NCBI RefSeq assembly: GCF_021650975.2
Contig: NZ_CP091285.1
Coordinates: 2,108,001-2,172,000, forward strand
Direction of reading: 5' to 3'
Length of the DNA: 64,000 nt
DNA from: Flavobacterium jumunjinense
GTDB lineage: Bacteria; Bacteroidota; Bacteroidia; Flavobacteriales; Flavobacteriaceae
The number at the start of each line of letters is the position of its first letter. Position 1 is the first letter of the stretch. Under the pieces are notes generated by a model. The model made no database searches and was not told the origin of the DNA. It saw only the letters and a list, made by a program, of their open reading frames with translations. This document shows, piece by piece, positions 9,820-18,090 of the stretch. A program made the translations under genes and the position numbers.

Positions 9820-9868
9820 GTGTTTGTTAAAAATAAGCCTCTTAAAAAAAGAGCTAGTAAATGAATGT

Positions 9869-10582
9869 TTATACATGAATAATCTCATCGTCAATTAATA
9901 AATCTTCTCTTCTAAATCTAAGAAAGATTTGTGCCACAGCAATAACATCTTTTTCACAATAGGTAATAATTCTATCAATATCGTTTTCTATATAAAAAAC
10001 ATGTGCAACTTCACTACCGTCGATGTCATCTTTTGGAGAAGGAACTCCTAAAACTTTTGTAAGTAGTTTTAAAGAAGTAAAATGTTTAAAATCTCCAAAT
10101 TTCCATAACTCAAGAGTGTCAAGGTGAGGTACTTCCCAAGGCTTTTTACCAAATAAATTTAATTTATCAGGCAAGGGAACAGAATTGATAATCATGCGAC
10201 GAGCCATAAAAGGAATATCAAACTCTTTTGCATTATGGCCGCATAAAACATGTTGTGGTTGGTTGAAATGATTGTTCAGTAAGTTGGAAAAATCTTGAAG
10301 TATTTTCTTTTCTTCTCCCCAAAAACTAGTCACTCTAAAGTTTCGGATGTCTGCTTTATTAGTAAAATATCCAACAGAAATTGTAATAATCTTACCAAAT
10401 TCAGCCCAAATTCCCGCTCTCTCATAAAAATCTTCAGCAGTTACTTCGTCTTTTCTTTGGTATTGTGTTTTGTGTTCCCATAGTTTTTTTGTTTCTTCAT
10501 CCATACCTAAATAACTATTATATTCTGGTACAGTTTCAATATCTAAAAATAGTATATTGTTGAGGTTTATTTTTTCAATCAT
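9869..10582 (-). CDS. Predicted PolB-like 3'-5' exonuclease (DEDDy)
   Basis: 237 residues. The DEDDy signature is visible in order: Asp14-Ile-Glu16 in FLDIETVPEY (Exo I), Asp122 in GHNAKEFDIPFMARR (Exo II), and Tyr208-x3-Asp212 in YCEKDVIAVAQ (Exo III). The protein contains only the exonuclease fold, without a polymerase part, and matches the stand-alone predicted 3'-5' exonuclease related to the PolB exonuclease domain. Expected role: two-metal-ion 3'-5' trimming of DNA or RNA in repair or nucleic acid turnover; the in vivo substrate is not known. Last gene of a minus-strand group, 24 bases after the 93-residue membrane protein. Confidence 0.87.
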   Translation of the reverse strand: MIEKINLNNILFLDIETVPEYNSYLGMDEETKKLWEHKTQYQRKDEVTAEDFYERAGIWAEFGKIITISVGYFTNKADIRNFRVTSFWGEEKKILQDFSNLLNNHFNQPQHVLCGHNAKEFDIPFMARRMIINSVPLPDKLNLFGKKPWEVPHLDTLELWKFGDFKHFTSLKLLTKVLGVPSPKDDIDGSEVAHVFYIENDIDRIITYCEKDVIAVAQIFLRFRREDLLIDDEIIHV

Positions 10583-10606
10583 TTAGTATTGTTTTGAAAA
10601 TAGAAT

Positions 10607-10888
10607 TTAAAAAATATTATATTTTATCATCATTGCTAAAGTTACTACAATAACAAAAAGAGAAGTATACAGTCGAGTAACTTTCCTATTGTTTTTTTGC
10701 ATTCGTTCTTTTATTTCGTTCTTGACTTTGTTTAGTTTTTCTTCAGAAACAGGAGGAATAGGATTTTCTTCATTAAGAGACGCTTCACTCAAACTGTTTT
10801 TTCTTGTGTCTAATTTTTCTCGACGATTATTTTTCTTGTAATCATTGATTTTTTGTCGGTTATTTAAACCAGAAAAATGACTATTCAT
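10607..10888 (-). CDS. Small hypothetical protein with C-terminal membrane anchor
   Basis: 93 residues: a highly charged, Asn/Lys/Arg-rich N-terminal 65 residues (KINDYKKNNRREKLDTRK) followed by a single hydrophobic helix (LYTSLFVIVVTLAMMIKY, ~72-89) and almost no tail. This suggests a tail-anchored or type II membrane protein with a cytoplasmic basic domain. I do not recognise a family. It is accepted as a gene because it fits snugly (9 bases and 24 bases) between two real genes of the same strand and keeps the same base use. Confidence 0.65.
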   Translation of the reverse strand: MNSHFSGLNNRQKINDYKKNNRREKLDTRKNSLSEASLNEENPIPPVSEEKLNKVKNEIKERMQKNNRKVTRLYTSLFVIVVTLAMMIKYNIF

Positions 10889-10897
10889 AACTGGACG

Positions 10898-12055
10898 TTA
10901 TTTTCTTTGAGCTAACATTTTATAAGCTTCGTTAACATAGATATAAAGATCGTTACTATGAGGGTCAGTTTCAGTTTGAAGTCCTTTAATATGTCCTAAA
11001 CGAACTATAATTAAATTGTCTTCTGGGATTACAATAACAAATTGTCCTAAATGACCTCTCATGTAGAAAAGTTTTTTATTGTTTATTGTTTGCATCCAAA
11101 AACCATATCCATATTCTGGACTTTCTAGGAAACGTGGAGTAATACATTTTTGAACAAAACTAGAATCTAATAGTTGTTTCCCGTTCCAGCTACCGTTATT
11201 TAAGTAAAGCTTTCCGAAACGAGCAAAATCTCTTGCATTACTAGCAATGCAGCAATAGGCTTTTTCAATTCCATCTGGTGCATGATCTAATTGCCATAGC
11301 GCTTCATTTTCAGCTCCCATAGGTTGCCAAAAATGTTTAGAAACATAATCAGAAACATATTCTCCTGTTGCTTTTTCAATACACATGGCAAGTAATTGTG
11401 TAGCCCCACTTAAATATTTGAAAGATTGTCCGGGCTTCTTATTAATTTCTAATCCAAGAATAACCTTTTTTAAATCATTATCAAAATAAGCTCTTGTAAC
11501 AATAGAAAATGGACTATAATATTTTTCATCCCAACTTAACCCTGAAGCCATAGAAGATAAATCACCAACAGTAACATCTTTAGCAAATTCTCCTTTAAGT
11601 TCTGGAAAAAAATCGGTTACTTTCTGGTTTAAGTCTTTTATTTTACCTTCCATTATTGCTTTTCCAAGTGCCATTGTAATGATACTTTTTGCCATAGAAA
11701 AAGAATTCGATTTAGAATCTTTGGTGTAACCATCGAAATAGCTTTCATGAAAAAGACTATCATTTTGAATGATTAAATAGGAAGCGGTTTTTAGTTCTTT
11801 GTGTGTTTTTTCTAATGCTTCGGTTGCGGGGATTGTATTATAGTCTTTTGAAAGATTCCAAGGTTGTGCTGTTCCTTTTTTAATTTCTCTATTTGGAAAA
11901 TGAGTATAATCTTCTAAAAAAGCCGTTGTGTATCTTCTAAAATAGATGGTTCTAACTGCTCTAAGGAGATAATCTACATCAAAAATATACATTAGTATAA
12001 TTACGGAAACCAAAAATAAGGCAAGCCATTTAAAAAACTTTTTTATTAATTTCAT
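10898..12055 (-). CDS. Serine hydrolase of the class C beta-lactamase / penicillin-binding-like family
   Basis: 385 residues. An N-terminal membrane segment (FKWLALFLVSVIILMYIF, residues ~8-26) anchors a beta-lactamase-fold domain. The SxxK motif is Ser120-Met-Ala-Lys123 (FSMAKSIITM). The tyrosine motif is YLSGATQ, and the third active-site box reads GHLGQ in place of KTG, as is common in esterase-type members. The family includes D-alanyl-D-alanine carboxypeptidases, esterases and beta-lactamases; sequence alone does not choose among them, and resistance to beta-lactams should not be assumed. It lies 59 bases downstream of the MGMT gene and 9 bases upstream of the small membrane protein gene, probably one operon. 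Confidence 0.87.
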   Translation of the reverse strand: MKLIKKFFKWLALFLVSVIILMYIFDVDYLLRAVRTIYFRRYTTAFLEDYTHFPNREIKKGTAQPWNLSKDYNTIPATEALEKTHKELKTASYLIIQNDSLFHESYFDGYTKDSKSNSFSMAKSIITMALGKAIMEGKIKDLNQKVTDFFPELKGEFAKDVTVGDLSSMASGLSWDEKYYSPFSIVTRAYFDNDLKKVILGLEINKKPGQSFKYLSGATQLLAMCIEKATGEYVSDYVSKHFWQPMGAENEALWQLDHAPDGIEKAYCCIASNARDFARFGKLYLNNGSWNGKQLLDSSFVQKCITPRFLESPEYGYGFWMQTINNKKLFYMRGHLGQFVIVIPEDNLIIVRLGHIKGLQTETDPHSNDLYIYVNEAYKMLAQRK

Positions 12056-12114
12056 GTTATGTTTGTGAATTTATAAGCATAAAAGTAATGAAAAAGTATA
12101 CGTTTTTAAAATTT

Positions 12115-12585
12115 TCAGAAAAGACTTTGTTGCTTAACTGGGTTTTCATGATCAATTAACCATTTCTTTCTCCATAAACCACCAGCATATCCAGTAAGAG
12201 AGCCGTCTGTACCAATAACACGATGGCAAGGAACAACAATCCAGAGAGGATTTTTTCCATTAGCAGAAGCTACTGCTCTAATGGCTTTAACATCTCCAAG
12301 TTGTTTTGAGAGATCTAAATAGGAAATTGTTTTTCCATATGGAATTTCTAATAAGGCTTTCCAGACTTTCTTTTGAAAATCGGTGCCCTTTGGATTTATT
12401 TCAAAAGTAAATTGAGTTCTATTGCCTTCAAAATAATCATTTAATTGACTAACTGCTTCTTTAAGTTCTAGCGGTATTTCTTTCGAGATTTCTCCTTCTT
12501 GTAAAATAGAAATCACTGAGACTCCATTTTCGTCTCCTTTAATCTTAGCAGTCCCTAAAGGTGTGTTTATAAAAGCAGTTTCCAT
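12115..12585 (-). CDS. ogt: Methylated-DNA--protein-cysteine S-methyltransferase (Ogt/MGMT)
   Basis: 156 residues, normal for a stand-alone Ogt. The methyl-acceptor is Cys120 in the invariant PCHRVIG motif; the helix-turn-helix region with the arginine finger (IRAVASANGKNP) precedes it, and GYAGGLWRKKWLI follows, as in the family. The protein removes methyl groups from O6-methylguanine (and O4-methylthymine) in DNA by irreversible transfer to its own cysteine. First gene of a minus-strand group with the serine hydrolase, small membrane protein and exonuclease. Assignment to Ogt rather than Ada C-domain is by length only: there is no N-terminal Ada part. Confidence 0.93.
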   Translation of the reverse strand: METAFINTPLGTAKIKGDENGVSVISILQEGEISKEIPLELKEAVSQLNDYFEGNRTQFTFEINPKGTDFQKKVWKALLEIPYGKTISYLDLSKQLGDVKAIRAVASANGKNPLWIVVPCHRVIGTDGSLTGYAGGLWRKKWLIDHENPVKQQSLF

Positions 12586-12596
12586 TTTATAAAGAT

Positions 12597-12624
12597 AAAA
12601 AAAACCATCTTAATAAAAAGATGG
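12597..12624 (-). terminator. Rho-independent terminator of the DUF1573 gene
   Basis: Inverted repeat ACCATCTT (12603-12610) / AAGATGGT (12617-12624). On the minus strand it is followed by a run of T (complement of 12597-12602), 38 bases after the DUF1573 stop. Confidence 0.8.
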
Positions 12625-12661
12625 TTTTTCGTAAGTAAGATATAAAAAAATTGTTGTTTTA

Positions 12662-13102
12662 TTATTTAAACATTACTGATTTTTCATTTTCAGTAATTAC
12701 TTTTCCTTTGATAACCAAAACTTTTGGAGCAGCACCTTCTTCACTAGTTGTTACTGTTACAGTTTTGTGGAAATTTCCTGGAGCAGCAGCATTATAAGTA
12801 GCTGTTACCATTCCTTTTTCTCCTGGTTTAATAGGAGTCTTTGTGTAATTAGTAGCAGTACAACCACAAGATGGTTTTACGTTAGTTACTAGAATTGTTT
12901 CGCTTGTGGTATTTGTGAAAGAGAATTCATATGAAACTGGCTTCCCCTTTTCAATATCACCAAATTCATGAGTTTCGTTAGCCCATTTAATTGCAGAAGT
13001 TTTAGTTTGTGCAACTGTAGAAGGAGCTTTTGTAACTGCACTTTGTGCAAATGATATAGTCGAAATGAATAATGCTACTATAGATAATTTTATCGCTTTC
13101 AT
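12662..13102 (-). CDS. DUF1573 domain-containing exported protein
   Basis: 146 residues from ATG 13102, chosen because MKAIKLSIVALFISTISFAQ is a typical signal peptide; the open frame extends 24 codons upstream but that part overlaps the promoter-like region. The mature part is one DUF1573 domain, an immunoglobulin-like beta fold: HEFGDIEKGKPVSYEFSFTN, then VKPSCGCTATNYT with the conserved SCGCT and later YNAAAPGNFHKTVTV. Such proteins are abundant in Bacteroidota, probably periplasmic; the molecular role is not established. Monocistronic, with its own terminator. Confidence 0.88.
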   Translation of the reverse strand: MKAIKLSIVALFISTISFAQSAVTKAPSTVAQTKTSAIKWANETHEFGDIEKGKPVSYEFSFTNTTSETILVTNVKPSCGCTATNYTKTPIKPGEKGMVTATYNAAAPGNFHKTVTVTTSEEGAAPKVLVIKGKVITENEKSVMFK

Positions 13103-13136
13103 ATTTTTCAATTTTATATTTAATAATTTTGTTCTA

Positions 13137-13144
13137 CAAATGTA
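13137..13144 (-). promoter_or_regulatory. Candidate -7 element of the DUF1573 gene
   Basis: On the minus strand the bases read TACATTTG, a TAnnTTTG match about 34 bases upstream of the ATG at 13102. The nearest upstream TTG is 27 bases away, longer than the usual 17-23. Confidence 0.4.
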
Positions 13145-13278
13145 AAAACTAATAATAACTTTGTTGTTAATCAACTTATAATGATTGTTAATGACTTGTT
13201 AACAGAGATGGAGTTGAATTAAAATCATGTAATATTATAGAATAATTATGAATTATAACACTCAATATATTATTGTAG

Positions 13279-14547
13279 ATGAAATTAACCAAGTTTAATG
13301 TAGTAATACTTATAGGTTTTCTTGCGATTTTAGGAGTCGTAATAATGCAAGTCTTTTTGCTTAATCAAGCGTATTCATTCGAAAAGAAAGAGGTAGAGAG
13401 TAAGATTCATTATGCTTTACTTGATGTTGTTGAAAGGATATATGTAGATAATAACACGGAATTGATTGTTAATAATCAAATTAAAAAAGTAGCTCATAAT
13501 TATTATGTGGTTAATGTTAATGATGTTTTTGAGAATAATATTCTAGAATTCTATTTGAAGAAAGAATTTAATAAAGTAAACCTAGGTCTGGATTTTGAGT
13601 ATGCGATATATGATTGTGGCTCTAATAATATGGTCTATGGAAATTATATTGCAGCAAATGGACAGGCGAATAAAAAATGTGAAGATTGTTTTACTGGAAA
13701 TCAAGATTTGACTTATTACTTTGCGGTACGTTTTCCTACCTTAAACCAAAATTATTTTAATAGTTTAAAACAATATTGGTTGTATACTCTTGTTTTGTTT
13801 TTTGTGTTAATAATATATGTATACTCGGTATTGTTAATGTTGAAACAAAAAAGATACACTGTTTTACAGAATGATTTCATTAATAATATGACACATGAGT
13901 TTAAAACACCATTGGCTTCAATATTAATTGCATCTAATTATGCTAACTCGCAACAGGAAATTAAAGATAGTCCTAAGTTATCTAAATATATCGCGATAAT
14001 TATAGCGCAAAGTCAAAAGTTAAATGAACATATAGAACAGATACTTTCGTTAGCTAAAACGGATAGTCATAATATAGAGTTGAATAAAACTAAAGTAGAT
14101 TTAAATAATATATTTAGATTAATAAAAGAAAATATAAGTTTAAAATATCCGAAAGAGATTTCATGTTTATTGCTTTTTCCTAAAAATTATTATGTTATGG
14201 CTGATGAGTTTCATTTTTATAATATACTTTATAATATTGTAGATAATGCAATTAAGTATACGCCTGAGAACCCAGAAGTGACAATTATGGTGAATGAAAA
14301 TCAAAAATATATAGATTTATCAATTACAGATAATGGTGCAGGAGTTCCAGAAAAAGATTTGCCCTTTATTTTTGATAAATTTTATAGAGTAGAAAGAAAA
14401 GATAGTAAAGAGATTGAAGGGTTCGGAATTGGACTTGCTTATGTGAAAAAGATTTGTGAATTACATAATTGGAAAATAAAAGCAGATTCAACATTGTCGG
14501 GTTTAACGATTTTAATTCAAATTCCAAAAACAGATATTTATGAGTAA
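13279..14547 (+). CDS. Sensor histidine kinase (two-component system)
   Basis: 422 residues. Two membrane helices (residues ~9-28 and ~167-187) bracket a sensor region of about 135 residues with a CxxC pair (KKCEDCF) that may be redox or metal sensitive. Next comes the HisKA dimerisation helix with phosphoacceptor His206 (NMTHEFKTPLAS), then the HATPase domain: N box DNAIKYT, G1 box DNGAGVP, F box IFDKFYR, G2 box GFGIGLAYVKK. It autophosphorylates and should phosphorylate the response regulator encoded directly downstream, whose gene overlaps it by 8 bases. The signal is unknown. Confidence 0.93.
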   Translation: MKLTKFNVVILIGFLAILGVVIMQVFLLNQAYSFEKKEVESKIHYALLDVVERIYVDNNTELIVNNQIKKVAHNYYVVNVNDVFENNILEFYLKKEFNKVNLGLDFEYAIYDCGSNNMVYGNYIAANGQANKKCEDCFTGNQDLTYYFAVRFPTLNQNYFNSLKQYWLYTLVLFFVLIIYVYSVLLMLKQKRYTVLQNDFINNMTHEFKTPLASILIASNYANSQQEIKDSPKLSKYIAIIIAQSQKLNEHIEQILSLAKTDSHNIELNKTKVDLNNIFRLIKENISLKYPKEISCLLLFPKNYYVMADEFHFYNILYNIVDNAIKYTPENPEVTIMVNENQKYIDLSITDNGAGVPEKDLPFIFDKFYRVERKDSKEIEGFGIGLAYVKKICELHNWKIKADSTLSGLTILIQIPKTDIYE

Positions 14548-15223
14548 AAAGCGAATTTTATATGTAGAAGATGATGAAACATTGGCTTTTTTAACGGCTG
14601 ATAATTTAGAACAGCATTTTGAAGTAATTCATTGTGGTAATGGGGCAGATGCGTTTCAGAAATTTTGTAATGAAGAGTTTGATCTGTGTGTGTTAGATAT
14701 AATGCTGCCAGATATGGATGGTTTTGAAATTGCAACAGAAATTAGAAAAAGAAATGAAGAAATTCCAATCATTTTTCTTTCTGCAAAGACAATGAAAGAA
14801 GACCGAATAAAAGGGTTAAGGCTTGGAGCAGATGATTATCTAGTAAAACCCTACTCAATAGAAGAATTGATACTTAAAATTGAAATTTTTCTTAATAGAA
14901 GTCAAAAAGTAATAGAGAAATCAAATAAAGTGTATGTAATTGGTTCTTTTGAGTTTGTGTATGAAAATTATTTTCTAAAAAGCGATAAAAAAGAAATCAC
15001 ACTTACAGAAAGAGAAGCGGGATTATTAAAGCTGTTTTTAGATAATACAAATACAGTTCTTAAAAGAGAAAAAATACTTACGTCTTTATGGGAAAATGAT
15101 GATTATTTCTCAGGAAGAAGTTTAGATGTTTTTATTTCTAGATTACGAAAAATTCTTAAAGAAGAACCAAATGTTAAAATTGAAAATATTCCAAGAGTAG
15201 GATTTAAAATGGTTATTGATTAG
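14540..15223 (+). CDS. OmpR/PhoB-family response regulator transcription factor
   Basis: 227 residues: receiver domain 1-120 with acidic pocket (YVEDDE, residues 9-13), phosphoacceptor Asp53 in VLDIMLPDMDG, switch Ser/Thr and Lys in LSAKT and VKPYS; then a winged-helix DNA-binding domain ~135-227 (LTEREAGLLKLF, SGRSLDVFISRLRKIL, IPRVGFKM). Translationally coupled to the histidine kinase by an 8-base overlap. Target genes cannot be read. The stop overlaps the stop of the convergent cytochrome gene by 4 bases, so the two 3' ends share almost no intergenic DNA. Confidence 0.94.
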   Translation: MSKKRILYVEDDETLAFLTADNLEQHFEVIHCGNGADAFQKFCNEEFDLCVLDIMLPDMDGFEIATEIRKRNEEIPIIFLSAKTMKEDRIKGLRLGADDYLVKPYSIEELILKIEIFLNRSQKVIEKSNKVYVIGSFEFVYENYFLKSDKKEITLTEREAGLLKLFLDNTNTVLKREKILTSLWENDDYFSGRSLDVFISRLRKILKEEPNVKIENIPRVGFKMVID

Positions 15224-15633
15224 TCTGCATAGCTTAGTATATAGCTCTCTAAAGCTTGAAGTTCTTTGTCTGACATTTTTTTAGTAATTGAAAAATTCGT
15301 TTTCATAATTTCATACTGAGAAGGATCTACAATCGGATCGCTCTCTTCTTTAAGAAAAGCTACAATGTTTGAATTTGTTGTTTTGTATAAATTAGCAATT
15401 TCTTTGATACTTGGTCCTATTATTTTTTTGTCTGGATTGTGGCAAGCGACACAAGTACCTTTTCCTTCAAAGAGTTCTTTTCCTTCGTTAATTAGTGGAT
15501 TGGGTGTCGCTTCTGTTATTGAAACAGTTTGCTCTTCAGTTGATTTTCCGAAGTTTTCTTGTTCTTTGTTTTGACCACAACTAATAAGTAATAAAGTTGC
15601 TGTTACGGTAAGGCTCATAACTGTTTTTTTCAT
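15220..15633 (-). CDS. Small c-type cytochrome lipoprotein
   Basis: 137 residues. MKKTVMSLTVTATLLLISC ends in a lipobox with Cys19, so the protein is probably a lipoprotein. The heme-binding motif CVACH is at residues 61-65, with GPS shortly after (typical of class I cytochrome c) and methionines near the C-terminal helix (MSDKELQALESYIL) for the sixth ligand. Expected role: periplasmic or outer-surface electron carrier; partner not known. Monocistronic on the minus strand, convergent to the response regulator. Confidence 0.9.
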   Translation of the reverse strand: MKKTVMSLTVTATLLLISCGQNKEQENFGKSTEEQTVSITEATPNPLINEGKELFEGKGTCVACHNPDKKIIGPSIKEIANLYKTTNSNIVAFLKEESDPIVDPSQYEIMKTNFSITKKMSDKELQALESYILSYAD

Positions 15634-15664
15634 GTTCTTTAGAATTTGTTACTTTGAATATAGT

Positions 15665-15672
15665 CAAAGGTA
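15665..15672 (-). promoter_or_regulatory. Candidate -7 element of the cytochrome c gene
   Basis: Minus strand reads TACCTTTG, an exact TAnnTTTG match, 31 bases upstream of the ATG at 15633. No TTG at ideal spacing. Confidence 0.45.
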
Positions 15673-15753
15673 AAACCAATTTGTAATATAGAAGATGATT
15701 TTTATCAGTTTCCTGAAAAAATAAAATTGTTAATAACATTTGTTGATAACATT

Positions 15754-15782
15754 TTGAGAATAGTATTGTTTACTTAACTTTG
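15754..15782 (+). promoter_or_regulatory. Bacteroidota-type promoter of the HU-SPOR gene
   Basis: TTG at 15754-15756, 18-base spacer, TAACTTTG at 15775-15782: both elements fit the phylum consensus. The ATG of the gene lies only 5 bases after the -7 element, so the transcript would be leaderless or nearly so. Confidence 0.6.
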
Positions 15783-15787
15783 TAATT

Positions 15788-16720
15788 ATGAAGTTAGATA
15801 AATACATATCCGATTTATTATATCGTTATCAATGTGTTACTGTTCCAGGTTTTGGTGCATTTGTAACAGAAAATCAGTCTGCACAGATAAGTGGTAGTGC
15901 TTGTACGTTCATTCCTCCAAGAAAAGTGATCTTTTTTAATATGAATATTAAGAATAATGATGGCTTGTTGGCGAATCATATTTCTTTACAAGAAAAAGTA
16001 ACCTATGATGAAGCACTTGAAAAAATAAACGCTCAAGTAAGTGTTTGGATGGATTCAATTTATAAAAAAGATAGAATTGTCTTAAACAATATAGGAGATA
16101 TATTTATAAACAGTGATCAAAAATGGATATTTGAGCCATCAACTTCTGTAAACTATTTAGTTTCATCTTTTGGATTAAATAGTTTTGTTATTCCAGAAAT
16201 GAAGCGAGAAGCTTTAAAAGAGCAAGTTGAAGTTTTAGAAGCAAAAGTTCCTATAATTTTTACTGCTGAAAGAAAAAAGAGTTATTCTTTCTTGAAATAC
16301 GCAGCAGCAATAACCTTGTTTTTTGGAGCAGGAACAGCAGCATATAAAATTCAACATGATCAACAAGTAGAAATTGATACATTTCTTGTAAAAAAAGAAG
16401 TGCAAAGAAAAGTGCAAAGTACAATCCAAGAAGCAACTTTCTTTATAGACTCTCCAATTAATCCTGTTGAACTTATTGTTAAAGAAGAAAAAGCATCTCC
16501 TTTTCATTTAATTGCAGGGGCATTTAGAAGTGAAGCAAATGCTAAAAAAGCATTGAAAATTTTAAAAGAAGAAGGGTATCCTGCTCATATTTTGAAACAG
16601 AATAGTAATGGATTAATTCCGGTTGCTTATTCGAGTTTTAAAACGGAAGAAGAGGCAGAAGTAGAAAAAAACAGATTATTAAAAGTAGATAAAGCAGATT
16701 GCTGGATTCTAATAGAGTAA
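15788..16720 (+). CDS. HU (CCDC81-like) and SPOR domain membrane protein
   Basis: 310 residues. The first ~135 residues carry the two CCDC81-like prokaryotic HU domains seen in Bacteroidota (start LDKYISDLLYRYQCVTVPGFG, then PPRKVIFFN). A single membrane helix lies at ~166-187 (FLKYAAAITLFFGAGTAAY), followed by a linker and a C-terminal SPOR domain ~236-309 (FHLIAGAFRSEANAKKAL ... YSSFKTEEEAE). SPOR domains bind peptidoglycan lacking stem peptides at division sites; the HU half faces the cytoplasm, so the protein may link the nucleoid or another cytoplasmic partner to the septal wall (inference). The start is fixed by the conserved N-terminus. Followed at once by a terminator. Confidence 0.88.
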   Translation: MKLDKYISDLLYRYQCVTVPGFGAFVTENQSAQISGSACTFIPPRKVIFFNMNIKNNDGLLANHISLQEKVTYDEALEKINAQVSVWMDSIYKKDRIVLNNIGDIFINSDQKWIFEPSTSVNYLVSSFGLNSFVIPEMKREALKEQVEVLEAKVPIIFTAERKKSYSFLKYAAAITLFFGAGTAAYKIQHDQQVEIDTFLVKKEVQRKVQSTIQEATFFIDSPINPVELIVKEEKASPFHLIAGAFRSEANAKKALKILKEEGYPAHILKQNSNGLIPVAYSSFKTEEEAEVEKNRLLKVDKADCWILIE

Positions 16721-16746
16721 AAAAAATCCCTTTTTGGGATTTTTTT
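16721..16746 (+). terminator. Rho-independent terminator of the HU-SPOR gene
   Basis: TCCC (16727-16730), five-T loop, GGGA (16736-16739), extended by an A-run before and a T-run after, starting directly after the stop codon. Confidence 0.8.
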
Positions 16747-16751
16747 ATGTC

Positions 16752-16779
16752 TTGAATTCTAATTTGCTTGTTATCTTTG
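16752..16779 (+). promoter_or_regulatory. Bacteroidota-type promoter of the thioesterase gene
   Basis: TTG at 16752-16754, 17-base spacer, TATCTTTG at 16772-16779; the ATG at 16794 is 14 bases on. Its position after the terminator supports the shorter start for the thioesterase. Confidence 0.65.
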
Positions 16780-16793
16780 TAAAAAAAACAACA

Positions 16794-17303
16794 ATGCATA
16801 CAAAATATCCTTCGGAATCAGTTACTACATTAACAGACTTAGTGTTGCCAGGAGAAACAAACCCATTAAATAACCTTTTTGGTGGAGAGCTTTTGGCGAG
16901 AATGGATAGAGCAGCAAGTATTACTGCAAGAAGACATTCTAGAAGAATTTGCGTAACAGCTTCGGTAAATCACGTAGCGTTTAACAGAGCAATTCCATTA
17001 GGAAGTGTGGTAACGGTTGAATCTAAAGTGTCTAGAACGTTTAATACTTCAATGGAGATTTTTATTGATGTTTGGATTGAAGATAGAGAATCGGGTGTGA
17101 AGCATAAAGCGAATGAAGCGATTTATACATTTGTAGCTGTAGATGAGACAGGAAGACCAATTCAGGTTCCTCCTGTAGAGCCAGAAACGGAACTTGAAAA
17201 AGAAAGATATGAAGCGGCTTTAAGAAGAAAGCAATTAAGTTTGGTTTTGGCTGGAAAAATGAAGCCAAGCGAGGCAACAGAATTGAAAGCATTATTTAGC
17301 TAG
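16794..17303 (+). CDS. Hotdog-fold acyl-CoA thioesterase (YciA/ACOT type)
   Basis: 169 residues from ATG 16794; a longer frame from 16734 would begin inside the preceding terminator and cover the promoter, so it is rejected. The acyl-CoA hydrolase pattern is clear: LPGETNPLNNLFGGELLARMD, then the TASVNHVAFNRAIPLG strand and DVWIEDRESGVKHKANEAIYTFVA. These enzymes hydrolyse acyl-CoA to free acid and CoA in the cytoplasm, with chain length preference not readable here. Monocistronic with its own promoter and terminator; no link to the PKS genes 4 kb away is evident. Confidence 0.9.
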   Translation: MHTKYPSESVTTLTDLVLPGETNPLNNLFGGELLARMDRAASITARRHSRRICVTASVNHVAFNRAIPLGSVVTVESKVSRTFNTSMEIFIDVWIEDRESGVKHKANEAIYTFVAVDETGRPIQVPPVEPETELEKERYEAALRRKQLSLVLAGKMKPSEATELKALFS

Positions 17304-17311
17304 ATAAAAGC

Positions 17312-17345
17312 AACTGTCAGGATTAAAAAACCCTGACAGTTTTTA
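17312..17345 (+). terminator. Rho-independent terminator of the thioesterase gene
   Basis: Ten-base perfect inverted repeat AACTGTCAGG (17312-17321) / CCTGACAGTT (17332-17341) followed by T-rich sequence; lies between two convergent genes and may serve both. Confidence 0.85.
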
Positions 17346-17347
17346 TT

Positions 17348-18043
17348 TTATGCCGAAAAGAATGCTTCTAGTTCTTTTAATGTTTCTGTAGATGGAATAA
17401 GATCTTTAACGATGTTGCCTTTTTCCAAAACAACGATTCTATCAGAAACTTCAACAGTGTGTTGTAGATCATGACTGGATACTAAAACAGTTGTGTTTTT
17501 GTCTTCTGCTAAAGATTTAATAATTTTCTTTAATCTTATTTGTGTTGTTGGGTCAAGATTAGCAAATGGCTCATCTAAAATAACAACTTCAGGATTACCA
17601 ATTAAAGCACCAACTATGCCTGCTTTTTTAGCATTACCTTTAGATAGATCTCTAAGGTGTTTTTTGTTGTTTAAAATTTCACCGTTGAAAAAATCCACAT
17701 AATCTTTCAGGAAATTATCTACATCTGCTTTGTTCCATCCTCTTAGTTCTCCTATAAAGTAAAAATACTCTTCGGGTGTTAAATAGCCAATTAGAAACGT
17801 TTCGTCTATAAAAGAACTTGTAAAAACCTTCCAAGCTTCACTTGTGTTTATTTGTATTGAGTTTGATGTTATTTTACCGCTTGAAGGTTGAATTAGATCT
17901 AAAAGTAAGCTGAAAAATGTAGTTTTTCCAGCTCCATTATTTCCAACAAGACCAAAGCTTTGACCTTTAGGGATTTCTAAATTTTCTATATTTAATACGG
18001 TTACTCCGTTATAAGATTTCTGAATGTTTGAAACGTGTATCAT
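17348..18043 (-). CDS. ABC transporter ATP-binding protein
   Basis: 231 residues. Walker A GNNGAGKTT at 34-42 (Lys40), signature in the unusual form LSKGN (133-137) instead of LSGGQ, Walker B VVILDEP with Asp157-Glu158, and the switch His in SSHDLQHT. The LSKGN form and the short length fit the ABC-2-type ATPases that partner DUF5687 permeases. The permease gene lies 47 bases upstream on the same strand, so the two probably form one exporter; the substrate is not known. Confidence 0.93.
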   Translation of the reverse strand: MIHVSNIQKSYNGVTVLNIENLEIPKGQSFGLVGNNGAGKTTFFSLLLDLIQPSSGKITSNSIQINTSEAWKVFTSSFIDETFLIGYLTPEEYFYFIGELRGWNKADVDNFLKDYVDFFNGEILNNKKHLRDLSKGNAKKAGIVGALIGNPEVVILDEPFANLDPTTQIRLKKIIKSLAEDKNTTVLVSSHDLQHTVEVSDRIVVLEKGNIVKDLIPSTETLKELEAFFSA

Positions 18044-18090
18044 TTTTATGTAATTCTAAAGTTAGAGAAAGTGTGATTAATAAGTGTATA

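Noticed and set aside
10898..12055. Beta-lactam resistance gene
   Set aside because: The SxxK family is broad and the third box is HLG rather than KTG, so esterase or peptidase activity is at least as likely.
16734..16793. Upstream extension of the thioesterase start
   Set aside because: It would begin in the previous gene's terminator hairpin and run through a good promoter.
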